Below are positions 39,001 to 53,000 of a stretch of DNA of 64,000 nt, in pieces. Every line of letters begins with the position of its first letter. Position 1 is the first letter of the stretch. This stretch comes from Larix kaempferi (taxonomy: Eukaryota; Streptophyta; Pinopsida; Pinales; Pinaceae): the NCBI GenBank assembly GCA_027924585.1, contig BSBM01002101.1, positions 62,001-126,000 of the forward strand, read 5' to 3'. The translations under genes were made by a program, and so were the position numbers. Under the pieces are notes generated by a model. That model saw nothing but the letters and a program-made list of their open reading frames with translations. It did not search any database and was not told the DNA's origin.

Positions 39001-39999
39001 TGTAGACTGGTGTGCACACCAACTTTCGTGACGTTCCAAGCTATTTTTTCACCCTTTAAGCTCAAGCCTAGCAAAAACGCACGGTCGATTTTCGACATTC
39101 ACCAACTTCTCGAAATTGAAAATTGAGCATTGATTTGGATTTCCCATTGGTAGACAAGTGCGCACGCCAACGCTCATGACGTTCCGAGCTATTTTCCCAC
39201 CCTTTAAGCTTAAGTCTAGCGAAAACGAATGGTGGCGTTTCGACTTTGACCAAGTTCTGGGAATTGAAATTTGAGAATAGATTTGGATGTCCCGTTGGTA
39301 GACAAGTGCCCATGCCAACGTTCGGGACGTTCCGAGGTATTTTCTCGCCCTTTAAGCCCAACTCTAGAGAAAACGCACGATCGCGTTTCGGGTTTGACCT
39401 GCTTCTCGGAATTGAAAATCGGGAATAGATTTGGATGTCCCATTTGTAGACATGCGTGCAAAGCAAATTTCGTGACGTTATGAGCTAATTTCACACCCTG
39501 TAAGCTAAAGTCTAGCGAAAACATATGGTGGCGTTTCGACTTTGACCAACCTATGGGAATTGAAAATTAAGAATAGATTTAGATGTCCCATTGGTAGACA
39601 AGCGTCCACGCCAACTTTCATGATGTTTCGAGCTTTGTTCTCCCCCTTTAAGCCCAAGTCTACTGAAAACACACGGTCGAATTTCGACTTTCACCAAATT
39701 CTTGGAATTGAAAATTGAGCATAGATTTGGATTTCCCGTTGGTAGAAAAGTGTGCACGCCAACGTTCGCGATGTTCTGAGCTATTTTACCACCCTTTAAG
39801 CCCAAGTCTAGCGAAAACACACTGTCGAGGTTTGACTTCGACGAACTTTGCTGAATGGAAAATTGAGCGTAGATTTGGATGTCCCGTTGGTAGACAAGTC
39901 CGCACGCCAACTTTCGTGATGTTCCGAGCTATTTTCCCACCCTTTAATCCCAAGTCTAGCGAAAACGCACGGTCGAGTTTCAACTTTGACCACCTTCTC
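30001..39999 (+). repeat. HOR copy 4 (complete, 9,999 bp)
   Basis: Same monomer order and length. The private differences seen are T at 32611 (G elsewhere) and A at 32793 (G elsewhere, a CpG site). It shares G at 36607 only with copy 6, where other copies have C. It has G at 33904 and A at 39115, a pairing found in no other copy. Confidence 0.96.
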
Positions 40000-40231
40000 G
40001 GAATTGAAATTTGAGAATAGTTTTGGATGTCCCATTGGTAGACAAGCGTCCATGCCAACTTTCCTGATGTTCCGAACTATTTTCTCCCCCTTTAAGCCCA
40101 AGTCTAGCGAAAACGGACGGTTGAGTTTTGACTTTGAACAACTTCACGGAATTGAAAATTGAGCATAGATTTGGATGTCCCATTGGTAGACAAGTGCGCA
40201 TGCCAACTTTCATGGTGTTCCGAGCTATTTT

Positions 40232-40235
40232 CCCC
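40232..40235 (+). other. Single-base C insertion private to HOR copy 5
   Basis: Copy 5 has four C residues in ttttccccgccc where all other copies have three. It is the first of four homopolymer indels confined to copy 5, and it shifts the HOR offset by one base. Confidence 0.9.
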
Positions 40236-41439
40236 GCCCTATAATCCCAAGTCTAGCAAAAAAAGCATGGTCGATTTTCAACTTTGCCAACTTCTCGGAA
40301 TTGAAATTTGAGAATAGTTTTGGATGTCCCATTGGTAGACAAGCGTCCATGCCAACTTTCGTGACGTTTCGAGCTATTTTCTCCCCCTTTAAGCCCAAGT
40401 TTAGTGAAAACGAACGGTCGAGTTTCAACTTTGACCAACTTCTTGGAATTGAAATTTGAGAATAGTTTTGGATGTCCCATTGGTAGACAAGTGTCCACAC
40501 CAACTTTCATCACATTTCGAGCTATTTTATCCCCCTTTAAGCCCAACTCTACTGAAAACACACGGTCGCGTTTCGGCTTTGACCTACTTCTCGGAATTGA
40601 AAATTGAGAATAGATTTGGATGTCCCATTTGTGGACATGCGTACACAACAACTTTCGTGACGTTACGAGCTAATTTCACACCCTTTAAGCTCAAGTCTAG
40701 CGAAAAATCACGGTCGAGTTTCAACTTTGACCAACTTCCCGGAATTTAAATTTGAGAATAGTTTGGGATGTCCCATTGGTAGACAAGCGTCCACACCAAC
40801 TTCCGTGACGTTCCGACCTATTTTCTGCCCCATTAAGCCCAACTCTAGTGAAAACGTATGGTCGAGTTTTGACTTTCACCAACTTCTCGGAATTAAAAAT
40901 TGAGCATATATTTGGATGTCCCATTTGTAGACATGCACGCACAACAAATTTCGTGACGTTAAGAGCTAATTTCACACCCTTTAAGCTCAAGTGTAGTGAA
41001 AACGCATGGTGGCATTTCGACTTTGACCAACTTCTTGAATTGAAATTTGAGAATAGATTTGGATGTACCGTTGGTAGACAAGTGCGCACGCCAACTTTCG
41101 TGACGTTTTGAGTTATTTACCCACCCTTTAAGCCCAAGTCTAGCAAAAACGCAGGATCGAGTTTCAACTTTGACCAACTTCTTGGAATTGAAGTTTGAGA
41201 ATAGATTTGGATGTCCCATTGGTAGACAAGCGTCCATGCCAACTTTCGTGACGTTTCGAGCTATTTTCTCCTCCTTTAATCCCAAGTCTAGCGAAAACGC
41301 ACGGTCGAGTTTCGACTTTGACCAGCTTCGCGGAATTGAAAATTGAGCATAGATTTGGATTCCCTGTTGGTCGACAACTGCACACGCCAACTTTCGTGAT
41401 GTTCCGAGAAATTCTCCACCCTTTAAGGCTAAGTCTAGC

Positions 41440-41445
41440 AAAAAA
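41440..41445 (+). other. Single-base A insertion private to HOR copy 5
   Basis: Copy 5 has six A residues in gcaaaaaacgcacgg where the other copies have five. After this point copy 5 is offset by two bases from the 9,999-bp register. Confidence 0.9.
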
Positions 41446-44400
41446 CGCACGGTCGAGTTTCGGCTTTGACCAACTTCTCGGAATTGAAATTTGAGAATAG
41501 ATTTGGATATCCCATAGGTAGACAACCGTGCACGCCAACTTTCGTGATGTTCTGAGCTATTTTATTCCCCTTTATGCCCAACACTAGAGAAAACGCACGG
41601 TTGCATTTCGGCTTTGACCTACTTCTCGGAATTGAAAATTGAGAATAGATTTGGATGTCCCATTTGTAGACATGCGCGCACAGCAACGTTCGTGACGTTC
41701 CGAGCTATTTTCTCCCCCTTTAAGACCAACTCTAGCGAAAACGCACGATCAAGTTTCAACTTTGACCAACTTCTCAGAATTGAAATTTGAGAATAGTTTT
41801 GGATGTCCCATTGGTAGACAAGTGTCCACACGAACTTTCGTGACATTCCGAGCTATTTTCTCCCCCTTTAAGCCCAACTCTAGAGAAAACGCACGGTCTC
41901 GTTTCGGCTTTGACCTACTTCTCGGAATTGAAAATTGAGAATCGATTTGGATGTCCCATTTGTAGACATGCGCGCACAGCAACTTTCATGACGTTCCGAG
42001 CTATTTTCTCCCCCTTTATGCACAACTCTAGAGAAAACGCACGATCAAGTTTCAACTTTGACCAACTTTTCGGAATTGAAATTTGAGAATATTTTTGGAT
42101 GTCCCATTGGTAGACAAGCGTCCACACCAACTTTCGTGACGTTACGAGCTAATTTCACACCCTTTAAGCTCAAGCCTAGAGAAAACTCATGGTGGCGTTT
42201 TGACTTTGACCAACTTCTCGTAATTGAAAATTGAGCATAGATTTGGATGTACCGTTGGTAGACAAGTGCGCATGCCAACTTTCGTTACGTTCTGAGCTAT
42301 TTTCTCACCCTTTAAGCCCAAGTCTAGCGAAAAAACACGGTCGAGTTTCAACTTTGACCAACTTCTCGAAATTGAAATTCAAGAATAGTTTTGGATGTCC
42401 TATTGGTAGACAAGCGTCCACAGCAACTTTCGTGACATTCCGAGCTATTTTCTCCCCCTTTATGCCCAAGTCTAGAGAAAACACACGTTCAAGTTTCGAC
42501 TTTGACGAACTTCACGGAATTCAAAATTAAGCATAGATTTGGATGTTCCGTTGGTAGACAAGTGAGCACGCCAACTTTCGTGACTTTTCGAGCTATTTTC
42601 CCACCCTTTAAGCCCAAGTCTAGCGTAAACGCACGGTTGCGTTTCAACTTTGAGCAGCTTCTCCGAATTGAATTGTGAGAATAGATTTGGATGTCCCATT
42701 TGTAGACAAGCGTCCATGCCAACTTTCGTGACGTTTCGATCTATTTTCTCCCCCTTTAATCCCAAGTATAGCAAAAACGCACCATCGAGTTTCGACTTTG
42801 ACCAAATTCACCAAATTGAAAATTGAGCATAAATTTGGATGTCCCGTTGGTAGACAAGTGCGCACGCCAACTTTCGTGATGTTCCAAGCTATTTTCTCAC
42901 CGTTTAAGCCCAAGTCTAGCAAAAACGCATATTCGATTTTCAACTTTTACCAACTTCTCGAAATTTAAATTTGAGAATAGATTTGGATGTCCCATTGGTA
43001 GACAAGCGTCCATGCCAACTTTCATGACGTTTCGAGCTTTTTTCTCCCCCTTTAACCCCAAGACCAGCGAAAACGCACGGTCGAGTTTCGACTTTGACCA
43101 ACTTCTCGGAATTAAAAATTTAGAATCGATTCGGATGACCCATTTGTAGACATGCACGCACAACAAATTTCATGACGTTACGAGCTAATTTCACACCCTT
43201 TAAGCCCAATTCTAGAGAAAACGCATGATCCAGTTTCAACTTTGACCACCTTCTTCGAATTGAAATTTGAGAATAGTTTTAGATGTCCCATTGGTAGACA
43301 AGCATCCACACAAACTTTGTGACGTTCCGAGCTATTTTCTCTCCCTTTAAGCCCAAGTCTAGCGAAAACGCACGGACGATTTTCGACTTTCAACAACTTC
43401 TCGGAATTGAAAATTGAGCATAGATTTGGATGTCCCATTGGTAAACAAGTGCGCACACCAACTTTCATGACGTTCCGAGGTATTTTCCCACCCTTTAATC
43501 CCAAGTCTAGCGAAAATGCATGGTCGCCTTACGGCTTTGACCTACTTCTAGGAATTTAAAACGTAGAATAGATTTGGATGTCCCATTTGTAGACATGCGC
43601 GCACAACACATTTCGTGATGCTACGAGCTAATTTCACACCCTTTAAACTCAAGTCTAGTGAAAACGCATTGTGGCATTTCGACCTTGACCAACTTCACGG
43701 AATCGAAAATTGAGCATAGATTTGGATGTCCCGTTGGTAAACAAGTGTGCACGCCAACTTTCGTGACGTTCCGAGCTATTTTCCAACCCTTTAAGCCCAA
43801 GTCTAGCGTAAACGCATGGTCGCGTTTCAACTTTGACTAACTTCTCAGAATTGAAATTTGAGAATAGATTTGGATGTCCCATTGGTAGACAAGCGTCCAC
43901 ACCAGCGTTCGTGAAATTTCGAGCTATTTTTCCTGCTTTAAGCCAAACTCTAGAGAAAACGCGCGGTCGAATTTCAACTCTGACCAACTTCTCGGAATTG
44001 AAATTTGAGAATATTTTTGGATGTCACACTGGTAGAAAAGCGTCCACACCAACTTTCGTAATGTTCCGAGCTATTTTCTACCCCTTTAAGCCTAAGTCTG
44101 GCGAAAACGCAGGGTCGAGTTTCGGCTTTGACCAACTTCTTGGAATTGAAATTTGAGAATAGATTTGGATATCCCATTGGTAGACAAGCATGCACACCAA
44201 CTTTCATGACGTTTCGAGCTATTTTCTCCCCATTTAATCCCAAGTCTAGCGAAAACGCACGGTCGCATTTTGGGCTTTGATGTACTTCTCGGAATTGAAA
44301 TTTGAGAATAAATTTGGATGCCGCATTGGTAGAGGAGCGCGTACGCCAACTTTCGTGACGTTCTGAGCTATTTTCTCAACATTTAAGCCCAAGTCTAGCG

Positions 44401-45274
44401 AAAATGCACAGTCGCGTTTCGGCTTTGACCTACTTCTCGGAGTTGAAATTTGAGAATAAATTTGGATGCCCCATTCGTAGACAAGTGCATATGCCAACTT
44501 TCGTGATATTCCCGGCTATTTTCTCACCCTTTAAGCTGAAGTCTAACGAAAATGCACGGTCGTGTTTCGGACTTGACCAACTTCTCAGAATTTAAATTTG
44601 AGAATAGATATGGATGCCCCATTGGTAGACAAGCATGCACGCCAACTTTCATGACGTTCCGAGCTATTTTCTCCCCCTTTAAGCCCAAGTCTAGCGAAAC
44701 CGCACGTTCGATTTTCAACTTTGACCAACTTCTTGGAATTTAAATTTGAGAATAGTTTTGAATGTCTGATTGGTAGACAGACGTCCACGCCAACTTTTGT
44801 AACGTTCGAGCTTTTTTCTCCCCCTTTAACCCCAAGCCTAGCGAAAACGCACGGTCGATTTTCATCTTTCACTAACTTCTCGGAATTGAAAATTGAGCAT
44901 AGATTTGGATGTCCCGTTGGTAGACAAGTGCGCACGCCAACTTTCGTGATGTTCCGAGCTATTTTCCCACCCTTTAATCCCAAGTCTATTGAAAACGCAA
45001 AGTTGAGTTTCAACTTTGAACACCTTCTCGGAATTGAAATTTTAGAATAGTTTTGGATGTCCCATTGGTAGACAAGTGTCCATGCCAACTTTCGTGACGT
45101 TCCGAGCTATTTTCTCCCCATTTAAGCCCATGTCTGGCGAAAACACACGGTCGAGTTTCGACTTTGACCAACTTCGCGGAATTGAAAATTGAGTAGAGAT
45201 TTGGATGTCCCATTGGTAGATAAGTGCGCAAGCCAACTTTCGTGACGTTCCGAGATATTTTCCCACCCTTTAAT

Positions 45275-45306
45275 CCAAGTCTAGCAAAAACGCACGGTCG
45301 AGTTTT
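45275..45306 (+). other. Compensating -1/+1 homopolymer indels private to HOR copy 5
   Basis: Copy 5 reads taatccaagt, one C short of the taatcccaagt in the other copies. About 28 bases later it reads gagttttcaac, one T longer than gagtttcaac. The net length change is zero. Confidence 0.9.
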
Positions 45307-48300
45307 CAACTTTGACTAACTTGTCGGAATTCAAATTTGAGAATAGATTTGGATGTCCCATTGGTAGATAAGCATCCACGCCAACTTTCGTGACGTTTCG
45401 AGCTTTTTTCTCCCCCTTTAAGACCAAGTCTAGCGAAAACGCACGGTCGAGTTTCGACTTTCACCAACTTCTCAGAATTGAAAATTGAGCATAGATTTGG
45501 ATGTCCCGTTGATAGAAAAGTGTGCACGCCAACTTTCGTAACGTTCTGAGCTATTTTCCAACCCTTTAATCCCAAGTCTATCGAAAACGCACGGTCATGT
45601 TTAAACTTTGACCAAGTTCTCGGAATTGAAATTTGAGCATAGTTTTGGATGTCCCATTGGTAGACAAGCGTGCATGCCAACTTTCGTGACATTCCGAGCT
45701 ATTTTCCACCCCTTTAATCCCAAGTCTAGCCTAAACGCACGGTCGAGTTTCAACTTTTACCAACTTCGCGGAATTGAAAATTGAGCATAGATTTGGATGT
45801 CCCATTGGTAGAAAAGTGTCCATGCTAGCTTTCATGACGTTCCGAGTTGTTTTCTCCGCCTTTAAGGCCAAGTCTAGTGAATAAGCACTGTCGAGGTTCG
45901 ACTTTGACGAACTTCACGCAATTGAAAATTGAGCATAAATTTGGATGTCCCGTTGGTAGAAAAGTGTGCACGCCAACTTTCGTGACCCTCCAAGCTATTT
46001 TCCCACCCTTTAAGCCCAAGTCTAGCGAAAATGCAGAGTTGAGTTTCGACTTTCACCAACTTCTTGGAATTGAAAATTGAGCACAGATTTGGATGTCCTA
46101 TTGGTAGACAAATGCGCACGCCAACTTTCGTGACGTTCCAAGCTATTTTTGCGCCCTTTAATTCCAAGTCTAGCGAAAAAAGCATTGTCGAGTTTCAACT
46201 TTGACCAACTTCTTGGAATTGAAATTTGAGAATAGTTTTGGATGTCCCACTGGTAGACAAGCGTCCATGCCAACTTTCATGACGTTCCAAGCTATTTTCT
46301 CCCCCATTAAGCCCAACTCTAGTGAAAACGTACGGTCGAGTTTCGACTTTCACCAACTTCTCGGAATTGAAAATTGAGCATAGATTTGGATGTCCAATTT
46401 GTAGACATGCACGCACAGCAACTTTCGTGATGCTACAAGCTAATTTAACACCCTTTAAGCTCAAGTCTAGCAAAAACGCATGATGGCATTTTGACTTTGA
46501 AAAACTTATTGGAATTGAAATTTGAGAATAGATTTGGATGTCCCATTGGTAAACAAGCGTGCACGCCAAATTTGGTGAGGTTTCGAGTTATTTTCTCTCC
46601 CTTTAATCCCAAGTCTAGTGAAGACGCACGATCGAGTTTCAACTTTGACCAACTTCTTGGAATTGAAATTTGAGCATAGATTTGTATGTCCCGTTGGTAG
46701 ACAAGTGCGCACGCCAACTTTCGTTACATTCCGAGCTATTTTCTTCCCCTTTAAGCCAAACTCTAGAGAAAATGCGCAGTCGAGTTTCAACTTTGACTAA
46801 CTTCTCGGAATTGAAATTTGAGAATTGATTTGGATGTCACATTGTTAGACAAGCGTCCACGCCAACTTTCGTGACGTTGCGAGTTTCGACTTTCACCAAC
46901 TTCTCGGAATTGAAAATTGAGCATAGATTTAGATTTCCCGTTGGTAGACAAGTGCGCACACCAACTTTCATGACGTTCCGACGTATTTTCCCACATTTTA
47001 AGCCCAGGTCTAGCGAAAACGCACAGTGGAGTTTCGACTTTCACCAACTTCTCGAAATTGAAATTTGAGAATAGTTTTGGATGTCCCATTGGTAGAAAAG
47101 TGTCCACACCAACTTTCGTGACATTTCGAGTTATTTTATCCCCCCTTTAAGCACAACTCTAGAGAAAACGCACGGTCCCGTTTCGGCTTTGACCAACTTC
47201 TCGGAATTGAAAACTGAGAATAGATTTGGATGTCCTTGTAGACATGCCCACACAGCAACTTTTGTGACGTTACGAGCTAATTTCACACCCTTTAAACTCA
47301 AGTCTAGCGAAAACGCATGGTGGCATTTCGACCTTGATCAACTTCTCGGAATTGGAAATTGAGCACATATTTGGATGTACCATTGGTAGACAAGTGCGCA
47401 CACCAACTTTCGTGACATTCCAAGCTATTTTCCCGCCTTTTAATTCCAAGTCTAGCGAAAAAAGCATGCTCGAGCTTCGACTTTCACCAACTTCTCGGAA
47501 TTGAAAATTGAGCATAGATTTGGATGTCCCATTTGTAGACATGCGTGCACGGCAACTTTCGTGACGCTACGAGCTAATTTCACACCCTTTAAGCTCAAGT
47601 CTAGCGAAAACGCATGGTGGCATTTCGAATTTGACCAACTTCTTGGAATTGAAATTTGAGAATAGATTTGAAAGTCACATTGTTAGACAAGCATCCACGC
47701 CAACTTTCATAACGTTTCGAGCTTTTTTCTCCCCCTTTAAGCCCAAGTCTAGCGAAAACGCACGGATGAGTTTCGACTTTCACCAACTTCTCAAAATTTA
47801 AAATAGAGCATATATTTGGATGTCCCGTTGGTAGACAAGTGCGCACGCCAACTTCCTTCACATTCCGAGCTATTTTCCTACCTTTTAAGCCCAAGTCTAG
47901 CGAAAACGCACGGTCGAGTTTCAACTTTAACCAACTTCTCGGAATTGAAATTTGAGAATAGTTTTGGATGTCTTATTGGTAGACAAGCGTCCACACCAAC
48001 TTTCGTCACATTCTGAGCTATTTTATCCCCCTTTAAGCCCAACTCTAGAGAAAACGCACGGTCGCGTTTCGTCTTTGACCTACTTCTCGGAATTGAAAAC
48101 TGAGAAAAGATTTGGATGTCCCATTTTCTAACATGCGTGGACAACAACTTTCGTGACGTTACGAGCTAATTTCACACCCTTTAAGCTCAAGTCTAACGAA
48201 AATTTTGACTTTGACCAACTTCTGGGAATTGAAATTTGAGAATAGATTTGGATGTCTCGTTGGTAGACAAGTGCGCATGCCAACTTTCGTGATGTTCCGA

Positions 48301-50000
48301 GCTATTTTCCCACCCTTTAAGCCCAAGTCTAGCGAAAACACATGGTCGAGTTTCAACTTTGACCAATTTCCCGAAATTGAAATTTGAGAATAGTTTTGGA
48401 TGTCCCATTGGTAAACAAGCATCCATGCCAACTTTCGTGACGTGCCGACCTATTTTCTGCCCCATTAAGCCCAACTCTAGTGAAAACGTACGGTCGAGTT
48501 TCGAATTTCACCAACTTCTCCGAATTGAAAATTGAGCATAGATTTGGATGTCCCATTTGTAGACATGCGCACACAGCAAAATTCATGACGTTACGAGCTA
48601 ATTTCACACCCTTTAAGCTCAAGTCTAGCGAAAACACATGGTGGCATTTCGACTTTGACCAACTTCTGGGAATTGAAATTTGAGAATAGATTTGGATGTC
48701 CCGTTGGTAGACAAGTGTGCACGCCAACGTTCGTGACGTTACGAGCTAATTTCACACCCTTTAAGCTCAAGTCTAGAGAAAACGCATGGTGGCGTTTCGA
48801 CTTTGACCAAGTTCTGGGAATTGAAATTTGCGAATAGATTTGGATGTCCCGTTGGTAGACAAGTGCCCATGCCAACTTTCATGATGTTCCAAGGTATTTT
48901 ATCCCCCTTTAAGCCCAAGTCTAGAGAAAACGCACGGCCGCGTTTCGGGTTTGACCTACTTCTCGGAATTGAAAATTGAGAATAGATTCGGACGTCCCAT
49001 TTGTAGACTGGTGTGCACACCAACTTTCGTGACGTTCCAAGCTATTTTTTCACCCTTTAAGCTCAAGCCTAGCAAAAACGCACGGTCGATTTTCGACATT
49101 CACCAACTTCTCGAATTTGAAAATTGAGCATTGATTTGGATTTCCCATTGGTAGACAAGTGCGCACGCCAACGCTCATGACGTTCCGAGCTATTTTCCCA
49201 CCCTTCAAGCTTAAGTCTAGCGAAAACGAATGGTGGCGTTTCGACTTTGACCAAGTTCTGGGAATTGAAATTTGAGAATAGATTTGGATGTCCCGTTGGT
49301 AGACAAGTGCCCATGCCAACGTTCGGGACGTTCCGAGGTATTTTCTCGCCCTTTAAGCCCAACTCTAGAGAAAACGCACGATCGCGTTTCGGGTTTGACC
49401 TGCTTCTCGGAATTGAAAATCGGGAATAGATTTGGATGTCCCATTTGTAGACATGCGTGCAAAGCAAATTTCGTGACGTTATGAGCTAATTTCACACCCT
49501 GTAAGCTAAAGTCTAGCGAAAACATATGGTGGCGTTTCGACTTTGACCAACCTATGGGAATTGAAAATTAAGAATAGATTTAGATGTCCCATTGGTAGAC
49601 AAGCGTCCACGCCAACTTTCATGATGTTTCGAGCTTTGTTCTCCCCCTTTAAGCCCAAGTCTACTGAAAACACACGGTCGAATTTCGACTTTCACCAAAT
49701 TCTTGGAATTGAAAATTGAGCATAGATTTGGATTTCCCGTTGGTAGAAAAGTGTGCACGCCAACGTTCGCGATGTTCTGAGCTATTTTACCACCCTTTAA
49801 GCCCAAGTCTAGCGAAAACACACTGTCGAGGTTTGACTTCGACGAACTTTGCTGAATGGAAAATTGAGCGTAGATTTGGATGTCCCGTTGGTAGACAAGT
49901 CCGCACGCCAACTTTCGTGATGTTCCGAGCTATTTTCCCACCCTTTAATCCCAAGTCTAGCGAAAACGCACGGTCGAGTTTCAACTTTGACCACCTTCTC

Positions 50001-53000
50001 GGAATTGAAATTTGAGAATAGTTTTGGATGTCCCATTGGTAGACAAGCGTCCATGCCAACTTTCCTGATGTTCCGAACTATTTTCTCCCCCTTTAAGCCC
50101 AAGTCTAGCGAAAACGGACGGTTGAGTTTTGACTTTGAACAACTTCACGGAATTGAAAATTGAGCATAGATTTGGATGTCCCATTGGTAGACAAGTGCGC
50201 ATGCCAACTTTCATGGTGTTCCGAGCTATTTTCCCGCCCTATAATCCCAAGTCTAGCAAAAAAAGCATGGTCGATTTTCAACTTTGCCAACTTCTCGGAA
50301 TTGAAATTTGAGAATAGTTTTGGATGTCCCATTGGTAGACAAGCGTCCATGCCAACTTTCGTGACGTTTCGAGCTATTTTCTCCCCCTTTAAGCCCAAGT
50401 TTAGTGAAAACGAACGGTCGAGTTTCAACTTTGACCAACTTCTTGGAATTGAAATTTGAGAATAGTTTTGGATGTCCCATTGGTAGACAAGTGTCCACAC
50501 CAACTTTCATCACATTTCGAGCTATTTTATCCCCCTTTAAGCCCAACTCTACTGAAAACACACGGTCGCGTTTCGGCTTTGACCTACTTCTCGGAATTGA
50601 AAATTGAGAATAGATTTGGATGTCCCATTTGTGGACATGCGTACACAACAACTTTCGTGACGTTACGAGCTAATTTCACACCCTTTAAGCTCAAGTCTAG
50701 CGAAAAATCACGGTCGAGTTTCAACTTTGACCAACTTCCCGGAATTTAAATTTGAGAATAGTTTGGGATGTCCCATTGGTAGACAAGCGTCCACACCAAC
50801 TTCCGTGACGTTCCGACCTATTTTCTGCCCCATTAAGCCCAACTCTAGTGAAAACGTATGGTCGAGTTTTGACTTTCACCAACTTCTCGGAATTAAAAAT
50901 TGAGCATATATTTGGATGTCCCATTTGTAGACATGCACGCACAACAAATTTCGTGACGTTAAGAGCTAATTTCACACCCTTTAAGCTCAAGTGTAGTGAA
51001 AACGCATGGTGGCATTTCGACTTTGACCAACTTCTTGAATTGAAATTTGAGAATAGATTTGGATGTACCGTTGGTAGACAAGTGCGCACGCCAACTTTCG
51101 TGACGTTTTGAGTTATTTACCCACCCTTTAAGCCCAAGTCTAGCAAAAACGCAGGATCGAGTTTCAACTTTGACCAACTTCTTGGAATTGAAGTTTGAGA
51201 ATAGATTTGGATGTCCCATTGGTAGACAAGCGTCCATGCCAACTTTCGTGACGTTTCGAGCTATTTTCTCCTCCTTTAATCCCAAGTCTAGCGAAAACGC
51301 ACGGTCGAGTTTCGACTTTGACCAGCTTCGCGGAATTGAAAATTGAGCATAGATTTGGATTCCCTGTTGGTCGACAACTGCACACGCCAACTTTCGTGAT
51401 GTTCCGAGAAATTCTCCACCCTTTAAGGCTAAGTCTAGCAAAAACGCACGGTCGAGTTTCGGCTTTGACCAACTTCTCGGAATTGAAATTTGAGAATAGA
51501 TTTGGATATCCCATAGGTAGACAACCGTGCACGCCAACTTTCGTGATGTTCTGAGCTATTTTATTCCCCTTTATGCCCAACACTAGAGAAAACGCACGGT
51601 TGCATTTCGGCTTTGACCTACTTCTCGGAATTGAAAATTGAGAATAGATTTGGATGTCCCATTTGTAGACATGCGCGCACAGCAACGTTCGTGACGTTCC
51701 GAGCTATTTTCTCCCCCTTTAAGACCAACTCTAGCGAAAACGCACGATCAAGTTTCAACTTTGACCAACTTCTCAGAATTGAAATTTGAGAATAGTTTTG
51801 GATGTCCCATTGGTAGACAAGTGTCCACACGAACTTTCGTGACATTCCGAGCTATTTTCTCCCCCTTTAAGCCCAACTCTAGAGAAAACGCACGGTCTCG
51901 TTTCGGCTTTGACCTACTTCTCGGAATTGAAAATTGAGAATCGATTTGGATGTCCCATTTGTAGACATGCGCGCACAGCAACTTTCATGACGTTCCGAGC
52001 TATTTTCTCCCCCTTTATGCACAACTCTAGAGAAAACGCACGATCAAGTTTCAACTTTGACCAACTTTTCGGAATTGAAATTTGAGAATATTTTTGGATG
52101 TCCCATTGGTAGACAAGCGTCCACACCAACTTTCGTGACGTTACGAGCTAATTTCACACCCTTTAAGCTCAAGCCTAGAGAAAACTCATGGTGGCGTTTT
52201 GACTTTGACCAACTTCTCGTAATTGAAAATTGAGCATAGATTTGGATGTACCGTTGGTAGACAAGTGCGCATGCCAACTTTCGTTACGTTCTGAGCTATT
52301 TTCTCACCCTTTAAGCCCAAGTCTAGCGAAAAAACACGGTCGAGTTTCAACTTTGACCAACTTCTCGAAATTGAAATTCAAGAATAGTTTTGGATGTCCT
52401 ATTGGTAGACAAGCGTCCACAGCAACTTTCGTGACATTCCGAGCTATTTTCTCCCCCTTTATGCCCAAGTCTAGAGAAAACACACGTTCAAGTTTCGACT
52501 TTGACGAACTTCACGGAATTCAAAATTAAGCATAGATTTGGATGTTCCGTTGGTAGACAAGTGAGCACGCCAACTTTCGTGACTTTTCGAGCTATTTTCC
52601 CACCCTTTAAGCCCAAGTCTAGCGTAAACGCACGGTTGCGTTTCAACTTTGAGCAGCTTCTCCGAATTGAATTGTGAGAATAGATTTGGATGTCCCATTT
52701 GTAGACAAGCGTCCATGCCAACTTTCGTGACGTTTCGATCTATTTTCTCCCCCTTTAATCCCAAGTATAGCAAAAACGCACCATCGAGTTTCGACTTTGA
52801 CCAAATTCACCAAATTGAAAATTGAGCATAAATTTGGATGTCCCGTTGGTAGACAAGTGCGCACGCCAACTTTCGTGATGTTCCAAGCTATTTTCTCACC
52901 GTTTAAGCCCAAGTCTAGCAAAAACGCATATTCGATTTTCAACTTTTACCAACTTCTCGAAATTTAAATTTGAGAATAGATTTGGATGTCCCATTGGTAG

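Larger units (their letters stand above)
40000..50000 (+). repeat. HOR copy 5 (complete, 10,001 bp, four homopolymer indels)
   Basis: This is the only copy whose length differs. Four single-base changes in homopolymer runs were found. There is one extra C at 40232-40235, one extra A at 41440-41445, one missing C at 45275-45276 and one extra T at 45303-45306, a net gain of 2 bp. Private substitutions seen are A at 43167, T at 47131 and C at 49206. At shared sites it matches copy 1: G at 43905, C at 46608 and T at 49116. The monomer order is unchanged. Confidence 0.96.
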
